Shown here in pieces: positions 1 to 10,211 of a stretch of DNA of 64,000 nt. The notes under the pieces were generated by a model. That model saw only the letters and a program-made list of their open reading frames with translations, searched no databases and was not told where the DNA came from. Position numbers and translations under genes: made by a program. Each line of letters starts with the position of its first letter. Position 1 is the stretch's first letter. The DNA lies in assembly GCF_051020765.1 (NCBI RefSeq), contig NC_134941.1:8742001-8806000 (forward strand), in the 5' to 3' direction. This DNA comes from Lasioglossum baleicum (taxonomy: Eukaryota; Arthropoda; Insecta; Hymenoptera; Halictidae).

Positions 1-1126
1 TTATCCGTTCTTTAGAATGATTCCAATTGAAATTCACGATAGAAAAATGAAACCAGGTGCGGTAAGGTTCGGCTGCAGTAAAATCGTCTTCTCACGAGCT
101 AAAGGGCGATTCGCGTGACCGGTGCTGCAACCACCAATTTCGCCTATTTTTTCCCCGTCCATTTCTGCACAGCTCTTATCCGGCCTCTGTCCGCGTACAA
201 GCCCGACGTATCGGGCTCTAATCGCGCGCATTAAATCCACGAGCATTACGAATTTTCCAACGCGCGGCATTCTGTACCCGGCCCGATAGCGGCATTCAGA
301 GTCTCAATTACACACCGACTTCTTGGGAACGAGCAAGATAAACGAGCATAATGCGAAGGTTAAGCGCCGCTAATCATTTTACGCCTTCATTAATGACGCC
401 TCGATACCTAACCGGCTATCGTTCAGTCACAAATGTATCAAATCCACAGTCCAATAATTTTCGATGAATGATCTTCAAATGTTAAATTAAATAAGTCGTG
501 CTTAATTGTGAACATTGACCAGCAGCGTATCGAGCAAACGTACCACGGAGATTGATTCGAGGCCAGGAGCAAGGTAGCGAGCTAAGGTCTCGATTACAAA
601 TTTCTCCGAACACGAGGTTATTAGCTATAACAATATCGTCACGTACAGACCCGGGGCCCATACGTTATTTCGATAAAATCGTCGCATTAGTAACGGTTGA
701 TAGTGTAGCGGAGGATCGAGGGGAGGGAGTGGCTTGCAAGAGGGGCGGAGGGGTGTTGCAGAAGAAGCCTTCGTTGGGGTGGAGAGGATGGACTCGTGCA
801 AGAGAGAGTTGTTATCGCGACCCCTCGCGATTTATAGTACAGCCGTGAGCTATACGCAAAAAGCACGGGCCCCGTAAATTTCGCGACGGTGAAAAAAAGG
901 GGCGCGGTTATCGCACGTACGACGCTCCTCCCCGTATTAATGTCTTTTTAAATCGGCGGGCCCCGTTGCTCGCACAATTAACGCGGAATAATTAGCCGGG
1001 ATCGGGTTTACTCGATTCTTGAACGCAATCATAAAATGTTAGTAGATCTTACAAATATTTCCTTTTCATATGTAGATTGTTGTAATTGTGTAAATGTTGC
1101 GTGTACAAGACGATTCTGAATTACTA
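1..1126. other. Non-coding block, GC/CpG-rich, no gene seen
   Basis: No convincing exon or RNA gene is visible. The block is CpG-rich and has a purine- and G-rich stretch at about 715-800. A motif at 969-1008, starting TTGCTCGCACAATTAACGCG, recurs in slightly different form at 2158-2198. The short open frames here match no family I recognise. Confidence 0.6.
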
Positions 1127-1128
1127 TA

Positions 1129-1731
1129 CAGGGTGAGTCACCTAACGTTGCCACCTTAAATATCTTTGTTGTTTTTAAAGGTACGTCAAATGTCTGAAGG
1201 ACAAAGTGGAATGGTAAAATGGTAAAAAAGATTTTGTTTTTGTATAATTTTTGTAGAGATATGAAGGTCACCTTTGTATTTCTTAATACTTCAATCGATG
1301 CAGCTGGACATTCGTTATAAAAAAAAGTACTAACTTATGTATGTCGAAAAGTTAGTAGTTCAGGAGATGTTTCAATTTAAATAATTCTAAAACACCACAT
1401 TACTGTCGTACTAAGACATTAGCGTTTATTTACTAGTGTAACGTCTTATTGTTAGTACAACAGTACAACTACTAACTTTTCGACATACATAAGTTATTCC
1501 TTTTTTTATAACGAATGTCCAGGTGTATCGATTGATGTATTAAAAAATGCCTCATTCCATTTAAAAAAATGAAAGTGACCGTGATATCTCTAAGAAAAAT
1601 CACATAAAAACAAAAAAAATTTGGTATCGTGTGAGCTCCACTGAACCATTCAACTTTGTCCTTTAGACACTTGAAGTATCTTTAAAAACAGCAAAGATAT
1701 TTGAGGTAGCAACATTAGGTGACTCATCCTG
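1129..1731. mobile_element. Foldback MITE-like element, CAGGGTGAGTCACCTAA ends
   Basis: The two ends are inverted copies: CAGGGTGAGTCACCTAACGT on the left and the complement of a sequence ending GTGACTCATCCTG on the right. Both are flanked by TA (1127-1128 and 1732-1733), as expected for a TA-targeting Tc1/mariner-type element. A perfect 29-nt inverted pair lies inside at 1332-1360 and 1467-1495, and pairing continues outwards, so almost the whole element can fold back. It has no transposase frame. I infer a non-autonomous element moved in trans. A related fragment lies at about 49393-49435. Confidence 0.8.
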
Positions 1732-1733
1732 TA

Positions 1734-4327
1734 AATCAGGTTGCAATTGATATCCACAGAATCTAGATGTCTGACCATTACTGGGTAAATCTACTTACTG
1801 AAAGCGTCTTAATACTGCAATGTCATATCTTTTATATTTCAGATTGTCTCCTGATCCTTGTAAACATTTACAAACAATATTAGTATTTTTTAAATAGTGT
1901 ACCTTTAATACACGTAAAAAAAAATGGATTGTTTTTAAGTAACTGTTACACTAGATACAAATATTTTTTAAAAACTTCCTAACAGCAAGATTTCTTGCCA
2001 TCAAAATTTCCCGAGTACAAATATTTTCTCAAAACAAAAGTTTATTTATCCTACCATCGATTGCAGCACTTTTGGACCTCAAAAGCCGAACTTTAGGGTT
2101 AATCAATCCAATAATTTCCTCCGCCATAACAAAAATCGACAGAGGGGTGCAAGCCCAATTGCTCGCGCAATTAACGCGGAATAATTAGCGGGAATCGGGA
2201 CGCGCGCAATTTGCTCCGGATAGTTTTATATTTGCTCGTTTCGGGTGTGCTCTAATGAACCGTGACGGAAACGGACAAGCCGCCCGGAAACTTGCTGAAA
2301 ATCGCCGAGAACCGTGCGCCGATTATTTCGCGGATTTTGAATATCGAGAGCCGACATCGATCGACACGACGAAACCGGTTGTGCCAGCAGGTTCGTATCC
2401 CCGAGATTGAATCGGCGGATGCATAAATTCCGTTTCGAAAACGCGTTTTCTGATGCCGTGACTCGATTTTCCGACTCTGTAATTAGCGACGCGGCATTTC
2501 CGAACGGTAACGAGACAAGCTATTTGCAAATAGTCGATTCCGGCGTGTGATTCTTCATGATTATCCTGAAGGGAACGTCGTTTGCCTCGTATTTACGCTG
2601 TGGATAATTAGACGAATTGATTTTATGCCTCTACACCGTTTCTGCATTTCTCTGCTGTTCTTTTATGGGAATTTTGCATCGTTTTTATTTTTTTGGTACA
2701 TTTATGTTGTTAATTTTGGACCGAAACTTTTTTATAAGGTGATTTTAATGCTGACTTACATGGCAGAAAAATTTCAATAGCGTCCATCGATTAATTGTAT
2801 TTTTAAAAATTATCTGGGATGTCAGAATTATACTCCGTTTATTAATTCTTAATGCGTATCTCACTGCAGCAATATTTTTACTTTCGAAAAATAATACAAT
2901 GACGTAATAAAAATTTAATGTACGTTTATATTAATTTCTTTCTTCACTAAAATTATTCATCGCGCCATTAATTTCTGTCCATTGATTCATGAATTATTTT
3001 CTTCACTCAATCGAATCATGAATTGAACAGGATTCGATCAAACTAAAACAAGAAGACATTAATAAGTGACTTTAAAAGTCTGTAGATTCGGATAGATAAA
3101 CTCCCATATTACAGTACAGACAAATTATAAAAAACAAAACAATAAAACTTAAAAAATAAGTTTTTAAAAAAGTATAGCGGATTACGGAGGATTGTAAGAG
3201 GAGAAATAAATTTCCACCTCGCTTCTATCAATTATCCAATAAATTCATTTCAAACGAATTCACTCTGCTTTTTTTATAAATATTCGAAAGCATTCCAAGC
3301 TAAAAAGGCATTTGTCTGTGTTTAAGCGGATAGGAAAATATTAGAATGGTAACGCGCAGAGAACGTCAGGCGAGTTGGTCGATTTCTCTTGTGAAGAGTT
3401 CCGCGCGTTTCCATTCTATCGTCATAAACACGTTGAAATAATGATTAAACGCGGCACGCGGTGTGCTATTCGAAACGGAATCGGGGAACGGGCTAACAGG
3501 GGGACTGTCGCATCTGCGTTTCCACGGCGAAAACATTAAAACGTATCACCGTTTAGCACGTACCGACCAGCCACGACAGTAGAATTTCTACCGAAACGTA
3601 ATCGGAAACGACACAAATCGGGGGGGGGGGACGTCCTATTGCATTTGCATAGTTCCCGAACGGCGTGTTCAACACACCTACATTCTTCGACACCTGCCTA
3701 CCCGAGAACCGTGTCGAGCAAAAGTAACAATTCGAAAATACACGACGGGAACGAAAACTTTACGAATTTGTACGACGAAAATTTGAGAGAAAGGAAGAGA
3801 GAGAAGGGGACACGAATTTTCCCAAATTCGAGTGTTTGTGTGTGCGCCAAATCCTGCACAGTGAAACTTCAGAGGGAATTAATTACATTTTTCTTCGATT
3901 CGGAATTTGCGAGATGGTTGATGGAAACTGATGGCTCACGTATGAATACGTGCGAGGGATTATTCATGAATTTCGAACAATCTTGATCACCGAAAGATAT
4001 TTCAGGTCCGCGAATGGTTTCCACTGGAAGTACAATTTTTGACTGGGTTTTTCAATTGGCCGGGTACGGTTTGAATATGCCGTTTCATCTGATAAAGCAG
4101 ATGGACCCTGGCGAATATTTCGCGACGATCCTCTGCAAAATATAAATTCCTATCTGCACGTATAGTGTCCATGTAACGTGTCCTAGTTGATAGGTCGAAA
4201 CGATTGATTCAGTTTCCACAAGTCTCTATTATTCCAACTCGATACTCCCACAGTGTACTCTATTAATGCACTAGAATTACTCCACTTTTGCGAACCTGTT
4301 TCGCTTTATCGATTTTATACGAACAAA
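1734..4327. other. Non-coding block, mixed composition
   Basis: No gene is seen. AT-rich sequence (1734-2050 and 2780-3320) alternates with CpG-rich blocks (2150-2540 and 3330-3640). The second copy of the CAATTAACGCGGAATAATTA motif lies at 2158-2198. A run of 11 G occurs at 3620-3630. The 115-codon open frame after it is low in complexity and shows no domain. Confidence 0.55.
3620..3630 (+). repeat. Poly-G run, 11 nt
   Basis: Uninterrupted G homopolymer. Its length is likely to vary between assemblies and individuals. Confidence 0.9.
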
Positions 4328-4890
4328 CAGTGACTCCCACTAATATTCGGACGCTCTAAAACCGACGATAACTTTTTTAATATTGTACTATACGATTCGA
4401 ACTTTTTTGGAAAGCTAGGGCAATCAGTTTACTACAGGATGTGAAAAGAAATTTTTTCAAAAATTGCAATTGATCGGAATTGTAGAAAAAAATACTAAAA
4501 GTTGCATTTCACAATTTTTTGATGTGGGCCTATATTGTAAATTTGTATTGTTATATTGTAAAGTACGTTTTGTAGATCTGTGTCAATTATACATATCCTG
4601 AATAATTTCGTGAAAATCGATCGACGTTGCAATGAGCTACAAACGTTTAAAGATGGTAAAAATTGCATATTTTCACGATTTTCCGCCTCTAACTGCAACA
4701 AATCTGAGGATTCTTACATCTATCAATGTTTGTCCGTTTTTTCCACGTCAACCGATTTCGATGAAACTTTCACAACGCATATAATTGACACAGATCTACA
4801 TATTTTTTACATTTGCAATATAGGAAATTTACATTTCCAATATTAAAACAAGTCTTTTTAAGAGTGTCCGAGTATTAGCGGGAGTAGCTG
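4328..4890. mobile_element. MITE, CAGTGACTCCCACTAATATT ends
   Basis: The left end reads CAGTGACTCCCACTAATATT and continues CGGACGCTCT. The right end is its inverted copy (complement CAGCTACTCCCGCTAATACT then CGGACACTCT). TA follows the right end at 4891-4892; the matching left site reads AA and has probably mutated. Inside, the segment around 4575-4640 is repeated in inverted form at about 4745-4810, including GATCTGTGTCAATTA and a CGAAATCGGTTGACG-like core. There is no transposase. A truncated relative lies at 25787-26272. Tc1/mariner-type mobilisation is inferred from the TA target and terminal repeats. Confidence 0.75.
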
Positions 4891-5482
4891 TATAATTTCA
4901 GCTAAATTAAACGTGGCTGAGCATACTCCACTGCAGAACTACAGACCACTTTTTGATTTAAAAATATCCCGCTTTATAGAACATTTTCAAAGAACGATTT
5001 TGTTAATAACCGTGTCAAACGAACGAAGCTTTCCACGCAAGTTTCGCCTGGTCAGAAAATTATTAGAGGCCACAGTGTTTATTTACGATCAGTTGAACAT
5101 AAAAGTTAAACAAAATGCACAAGAGGCAAGCTTCCTACACAAATTTCGCCTGTGCGAAACATTTCAGTGGATCTGAAAAATAAAAATTGTCTGTATGAAT
5201 TAAACAAGTTTCAACCTTCCTTCGATAATTTCAGTCGGCTGAAACACATTGATGTTTCCCGAATTCTTTTACTCCGTCCAGAGCTTCCAGTTGCACACTC
5301 ATTCTTGTGATAGTAAAATCTATTCGTAATAAGTAGACTGGAGATCTTAATGCGAAATAAAAATTCTGTTGGAAAACTTTATTTTATTAAGTAAGATGAC
5401 TTTATTTATTCAATGCAAATAAAGTTACACGGTGGATTAAACAGTGATCGTAATGTGAATGGAAAAAGATATAAACTGTATT

Positions 5483-5498
5483 GAGAGAGAGAGAGAGA
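5483..5498 (+). repeat. (GA)n microsatellite
   Basis: About eight GA dinucleotides in an AT-rich context. Confidence 0.85.
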
Positions 5499-6300
5499 AA
5501 TAAGGTAAAGCTAATGCTGTAGCGTAAAATATGCTGTGATGTGTTCTGTACTGTATTAGAGGGACGACTGACTGGTTCGTCCCTGTAAAAACCTTCGGTC
5601 CCTTTTCTTAAGTGGGGGTGTCATAAACCACTTGGGCCAGGCAAAGAAATCTCTGCTCCTACGGTCGAAGTCGCACCATAGCCTGTCTTTGTATAATATT
5701 ATCGTTGGATTCCAACAAATTCTTTACGTTATTTGCAAGGAGTAGGAATTAAGTAGAGAATTATTTCATTATAAAATAATCTTGACAGGTAATAATAAGC
5801 AAAGAAGTAAAAATGTTCGCAGCAAAGTTACGAAAGGTTTTTCTACTTTGGGGGACAAACATCGGGGCCACGTGAAACAAACAGTTCAATATATTTGAAC
5901 AGTAATGCACACACTTCCCGCGACATTATGGCCGTCAATTACGAACGGCGGTCGCCCTGGGGGCACAGTATCAAGCATAAACACTCCCTCTCGCACACAG
6001 TTCACAATTTATCAATTTCCCAAAGCCCGATGAGAGCTTCTGAACTCAATTCCGGGCGTTCTCGCAGAAGGTTCGCCACTTAAGCGGCCAATTCATCCGC
6101 CCGCTCTCTCGCTCGAGCCCGCGCTCTCGCGCGCGCGCGTCTTTAATTAAGAGATCTGTTCTACCCCGTCGGAGGGGTTGTAACTCGCGAACTAATTTCG
6201 CAGGCGGACTGTAATTTCGCGGCGAATGCATCTTTTCCGGCCGAGCCTCGAGGATTTTACGTCCGTCTCCAGATATAGTCGAGGCCCAGAGGTCCTTTTG

Positions 6301-6340
6301 TCTCTCTCTCTCTCTCTCTCTCTCTTCCTCTCTCTCTCTC
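6301..6340 (-). repeat. (CT)n / (GA)n microsatellite
   Basis: About 40 bases of CT dinucleotides interrupted once by TTCC. It produces the serine/leucine and arginine/glutamate repeats in overlapping open frames, which are therefore artefacts. On the minus strand it reads as GAGA, a potential GAGA-factor target in insects. No function is shown by the sequence. Confidence 0.9.
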
Positions 6341-7749
6341 GAGGGATGGAATCTCACGAACGAGAAACCATAACCATCCTCAAGACATGTCGATTGGCGA
6401 ATTTTCACCCTGAAACACGGCTAACAAGAAAGAAACGGCCAGAAGTCTCGGACGATTTTCACTATGGAACCTCGAGGTTTCGTGATGTCGCAATTTCGAC
6501 AGGTGATCATTTCCTTGGTAACGTAGAATTTGGTATCCTCTTCAAATTGATCGCATATTTTAATTAAACACGCAGCTCCCGTGTTATTTCTAGAGCCAAG
6601 AGTCAAGTGGCCCTCGAATTGTTCCGAATGCAGGGAAGAGCTTCCTGAAATTGCAATTTGCGAATGGGTCTGGCGAATTAGTTCGGGAATATTAGGAGTG
6701 TAGAACGGTGCAATATTCAGGTTGTCATTTGTACATTTAATCGAATTTATTCCTGGAAATTTTTCACGATCAAAAAACTAATTTTCCCATTCTTGAGAAA
6801 TTATCGAAACTGTGTTAATTACATTGTAATTTAGTATTTTCGCTGCAATACCGACCAACTGCAAATATTTTTGAAAGAATAAAAAAGTGATCTTTTTAAG
6901 CCTTACGAAAGGAGTTCTGACTTATTTCACGACATGTGAATTTTTGAATTGAGTCCACCTATTTTATAGAAACAGCCCACCATGCGCAAACATGGTAGGG
7001 ACACAGAAGGGACGCACACGGACTCGCGAAAGATGTTCGTGACCAGCAAGGGTCCGGACGTGGATTCGAGGAAACTGCGCTCTGTTGTCCGTTGAGAATT
7101 CTAAACACCGTCGGAGAAGAACCATGGTGTGTCGAGAAGAGTGGGGGAAGGCAGAGGGAACGTCAAAACGAGAGTGGGGGAGACAGAGAACGAGAAACCC
7201 ACGGTACAGGTTCGCGCGGCACTCGAGCACGTTTGTTAATGAACGTTAATTAATTAAGGAGCCTCGGTGTCCGACTGCAGCCACTTCCTCTCGCAATGTA
7301 TAACCGCCAACGGGATTACAACGTCCTTGCATAACCACTAAATCGTTTCTGAAGTTTCCGCCTGCCCGGAAGCATCGGGGAGACGCGCACTTTGAAAATA
7401 ACTTTGCACCCCGCCGCGACAACGAGCACGCGAGCTTTCTTTCGTGAGAAAAGCTTCTCTGGGAAAGAGCTTCTCCTGGGAACTCGGTTTGGACTTCCAG
7501 GGGCCGTCTCGAGGGACCGTGGTCGCGGAAATATCATTGAGTTGGGGGCGAAAATTATTTTCATTGCTTCAACCCTCGAATCAGACCTGGACATTTCTGA
7601 AGTATCGTTATTCGAAATATTAGTAGTAACATTACTTCAAATGTTGCTTGAAGTAATATATTTGTTTAGAATCATCTCATATGATTATAAAGTAATTATA
7701 TATTTAATATTCGTCCTTATAGAAATGGTAAATAGAAACGTAGTGAGAT

Positions 7750-7911
7750 CAGAGTTGGGCATTAATCGATTAAAATTTTAATCATGATTAATTGATTAAT
7801 GTGTACGATTAAAAAAAGAAATCATCGAAAAATCGTCGATTGATTCAATCGATTGATGAAGTTAATCGTCAATCGTTGATTAAAAAAAGAAATCATCGAA
7901 AAAAAAAAAAT
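7750..7911 (+). mobile_element. hAT-type terminal fragment
   Basis: CAGAGTTGGGCATTAATCGA is typical of hAT family ends (CAGRGNTGGGC), and is followed by AT-rich sequence with many ATTAATCGATT-like words. Two copies of GATTAAAAAAAGAAATCATC lie at 7807 and 7878. No inverted partner (…GCCCAACTCTG) appears before the next element at 7937, so the element is truncated or solo. No transposase is present. Confidence 0.5.
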
Positions 7912-8166
7912 AAAAGCACGTAGAGTTTGTATTATACAGGGTGTCTCAAAATTAGGTCCGGAGCCGAAAATGGGAGGTTCCTGAGATCATTTCAAGCGAC
8001 ATTTTCCTTTGAAAAAATGTCGGCCGCGGCTTCGTTAACGAGTTATTAACGAAAAACACGGACCAATCAGAGCGCGAGCTAGACGCGTGCAGCCCGGCGC
8101 GCCGGCAGCCGAGTGTCGGTGGCACGCCGCGATGTCGTAACGAACAAAAGTTTCTCGATGATGTGA

Positions 8167-8757
8167 ATCCTCGCCAATTTCGATAAGCTTTGGATATGTT
8201 GTCAATACCATGATTCTGAACAACATTTCCTTTTACAGTTTCTGTCGATCGGCTTTAGTTTACGACATTATTGTAAAAATTTGTAATTGTAAATCGATCG
8301 ATGTACTATTTCCTATCCGATTTCGATAATCTTTGGATATGTTGTCAATACCATAATTCTGAACAACATTTCCCTTTACAGTTTCTGTCGATCAGCTTTA
8401 GTTTACGATATTATTGTAAAAAATTTGTAATTGTAAATCGATCGATGTATTATTTCCTATCCGATTTCGATAATTTTTGGATATGTTGTCAATACCATGA
8501 TTCTGAACAACATTTCCCTTTACAGTTTCTGCCGATCGGCTTTAGTTTACGATATTATTGTAAAAATTTGTAATTGTAAATCAATCGATGTACTATTTCC
8601 TGTCCGATTTCGATAAGCTTTGGGTATGTTGTCAAGACCATGATTCTGAACAACATTTCCCTTGACGGTTTTTGTCGATCGGCTTTAGTTTACGATATTA
8701 TTGTAAAAATTTGTAATTGTAAATCGATCGATGTACATACTATCTCCTCGCCGATGT
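8167..8757 (+). repeat. 143-bp tandem array, left arm
   Basis: Four units start near 8178, 8321, 8465 and 8608 (spacings 143, 144 and 143, judged by TTTCGATAA), with a partial fifth near 8752. Each unit carries GATATGTTGTCAATACCATG, ACAACATTTCCCTTTACAG and the AATCGATCGATGTA junction. Unit-specific variants (TTTACGACATT in unit 1, CCATAATTCTG in unit 2, TTGACGGTTTTTG in unit 4) recur at the mirrored positions of the right arm. Confidence 0.9.
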
Positions 8758-8962
8758 CGATGAGCTTCATTTCAAAGGAAAAAGATATTTAAAACATCGA
8801 ATTTATAACATATTTCAAAGTCATCGAAATCGGTGAGAACCCACATCATCGGCAACTTTACCCGAACGATAGAAGAAGCACAAACTTATTGAATCAAAAA
8901 CTCACTTATTCAGCCGTAAATCCATTTGACTACCACATACAACCACCACACTTTTACATAAT

Positions 8963-9184
8963 TGTTGAACTCGTAGCACACTTTTATAACTCGTATCGAT
9001 ATCGAACGAAATTACTTACTCCGACGCGGAAAGAGTTCGATGCTCTTTGCGATGCCGCGCGAAACTGTGCTCTCCCAGCGTACAATGTATTCGATGAAGG
9101 CGTCGTTTAAAACAAATGAAATCGTTCCCAAGGAGATATTGATTTTTCGAGAATCATATGATTCTCGAAAACACCGATTCGAAG
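8963..9184. other. Spacer of the 2.27-kb palindrome
   Basis: This is the only part of the element not mirrored. It has a 28-nt perfect palindrome at about 9144-9171, centred on TCATATGA with GATTTTTCGAGAA flanks. Two short open frames cross it, without recognisable domains. It may be the remnant of internal sequence or the turn-around point of the inverted duplication. Confidence 0.7.
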
Positions 9185-9389
9185 ATTATGTAAAAGTGTG
9201 GTGGTTGTATGTGGTAGTCAAATGGATTTACGGCTGAATAAGTGAGTTTTTAATTCAATAAGTTTGTGCTTCTTCTATCGTTCGGGTAAAGTTGCCGATG
9301 ATGTGGGTCCTCACCGATTTCGATGACTTTGAAATATGTTATAAATTCGATGTTTTAAATATCTTTTTCCTTTGAAATGAAGCTCATCG

Positions 9390-9985
9390 ACATCGGCGAG
9401 GAGATAGTATGTACATCGATCGATTTACAATTACAAATTTTTACAATAATATCGTAAACTAAAGCCGATCGACAAAAACCGTCAAGGGAAATGTTGTTCA
9501 GAATCATGGTCTTGACAACATATCCAAAGCTTATCGAAATCGGACAGGAAATAATACATCGATTGATTTACAATTACAAATTTTTACAATAATATCGTAA
9601 ACTAAAGCCGATCGGCAGAAACTGTAAAGGGAAATGTTGTTCAGAATCATGGTATTGACAACATATCCAAAGCTTATCGAAATCGGACAGGAAATAGTAC
9701 ATCGATTGATTTACAATTACAAATTTTTACAATAATATCGTAAACTAAAGCCGATCGACAGAAACTGTAAAGGGAAATGTTGTTCAGAATTATGGTATTG
9801 ACAACATATCCAAAGATTATCGAAATCGGATAGGAAATAGTACATCGATCGATTTACAATTACAAATTTTTACAATAATGTCGTAAACTAAAGCCGATCG
9901 ACAGAAACTGTAAAGGGAAATGTTGTTCAGAATCATGGTATTGACAACATATCCAAAGCTTATCGAAATTGGCGAGGAATCACAT
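9390..9985 (-). repeat. 143-bp tandem array, right arm
   Basis: This is the mirror of the left-arm array, with four units and a partial one. The outermost unit has the ATGTCGTAAAC variant, the next has AGAATTATGG and AGATTATCG, and the innermost full unit has AAAAACCGTCAAGGG. Each matches the corresponding unit of the left arm rather than its own neighbours. Confidence 0.9.
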
Positions 9986-10211
9986 CATCGAGAAACTTTT
10001 GTTCGTTACGACATCGCGGCGTGCCACCGACACTCGGCTGCCGGCGCGCCGGGCTGCACGCGTCTAGCTCGCGCTCTGATTGGTCCGTGTTTTTCGTTAA
10101 TAACTCGTTAACGAAGCCGCGGCCGACATTTTTTCAAAGGAAAATGTCGCTTGAAATGATCTCAGGAACCTCCCATTTTCGGCTCCGGACCTAATTTTGA
10201 GACACCCTGTA

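Larger units (their letters stand above)
4893..7749. other. Non-coding block with microsatellites
   Basis: No gene is recognised. At 5160-5200, TGGATCTG followed by AAAAATAAAAATTGTCTG looks like a decayed copy of the dispersed GACTGCGGATC motif. The stretch 5560-5670 has an imperfect hairpin (GGGACGACTGACTGGTTCGTCCC region) of unknown origin. A short CG alternation at 6129-6140 is followed by a (CT)n run at 6301. The sequence from 7000 to 7600 is CpG-rich and has open frames on both strands without recognisable domains. Confidence 0.5.
7937..10209. mobile_element. 2.27-kb palindromic foldback element
   Basis: The left arm (7937-8962) and right arm (9185-10209) are near-perfect reverse complements of about 1025 nt each, separated by a 222-nt spacer. 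The termini read CAGGGTGTCTCAAAATTAGG and its complement, each flanked by TA (7935-7936 and 10210-10211). Each arm holds, from outside in: a ~220-bp GC-rich end block, four tandem 143-bp units and a partial fifth, then ~200 bp of unique sequence. No transposase is encoded. Open frames at 8035-8226 and 9920-10111 encode almost the same peptide only because the arms are mirror copies. The TA target suggests Tc1/mariner-type insertion. An assembly-generated palindrome is possible but would not explain the TA-flanked transposon termini. Confidence 0.85.

Noticed and set aside
7982..7992. TGAGATCATTT, identical to the 5' end of bantam microRNA
   Set aside because: The match stops after 11 bases, and it lies in the transposon arm (with its mirror copy near 10155). 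It is a chance match.
8035..10111. Two almost identical 63-codon frames at 8035-8226 and 9920-10111
   Set aside because: They are the same sequence in the two arms of the palindrome, so their similarity is not evidence of coding.
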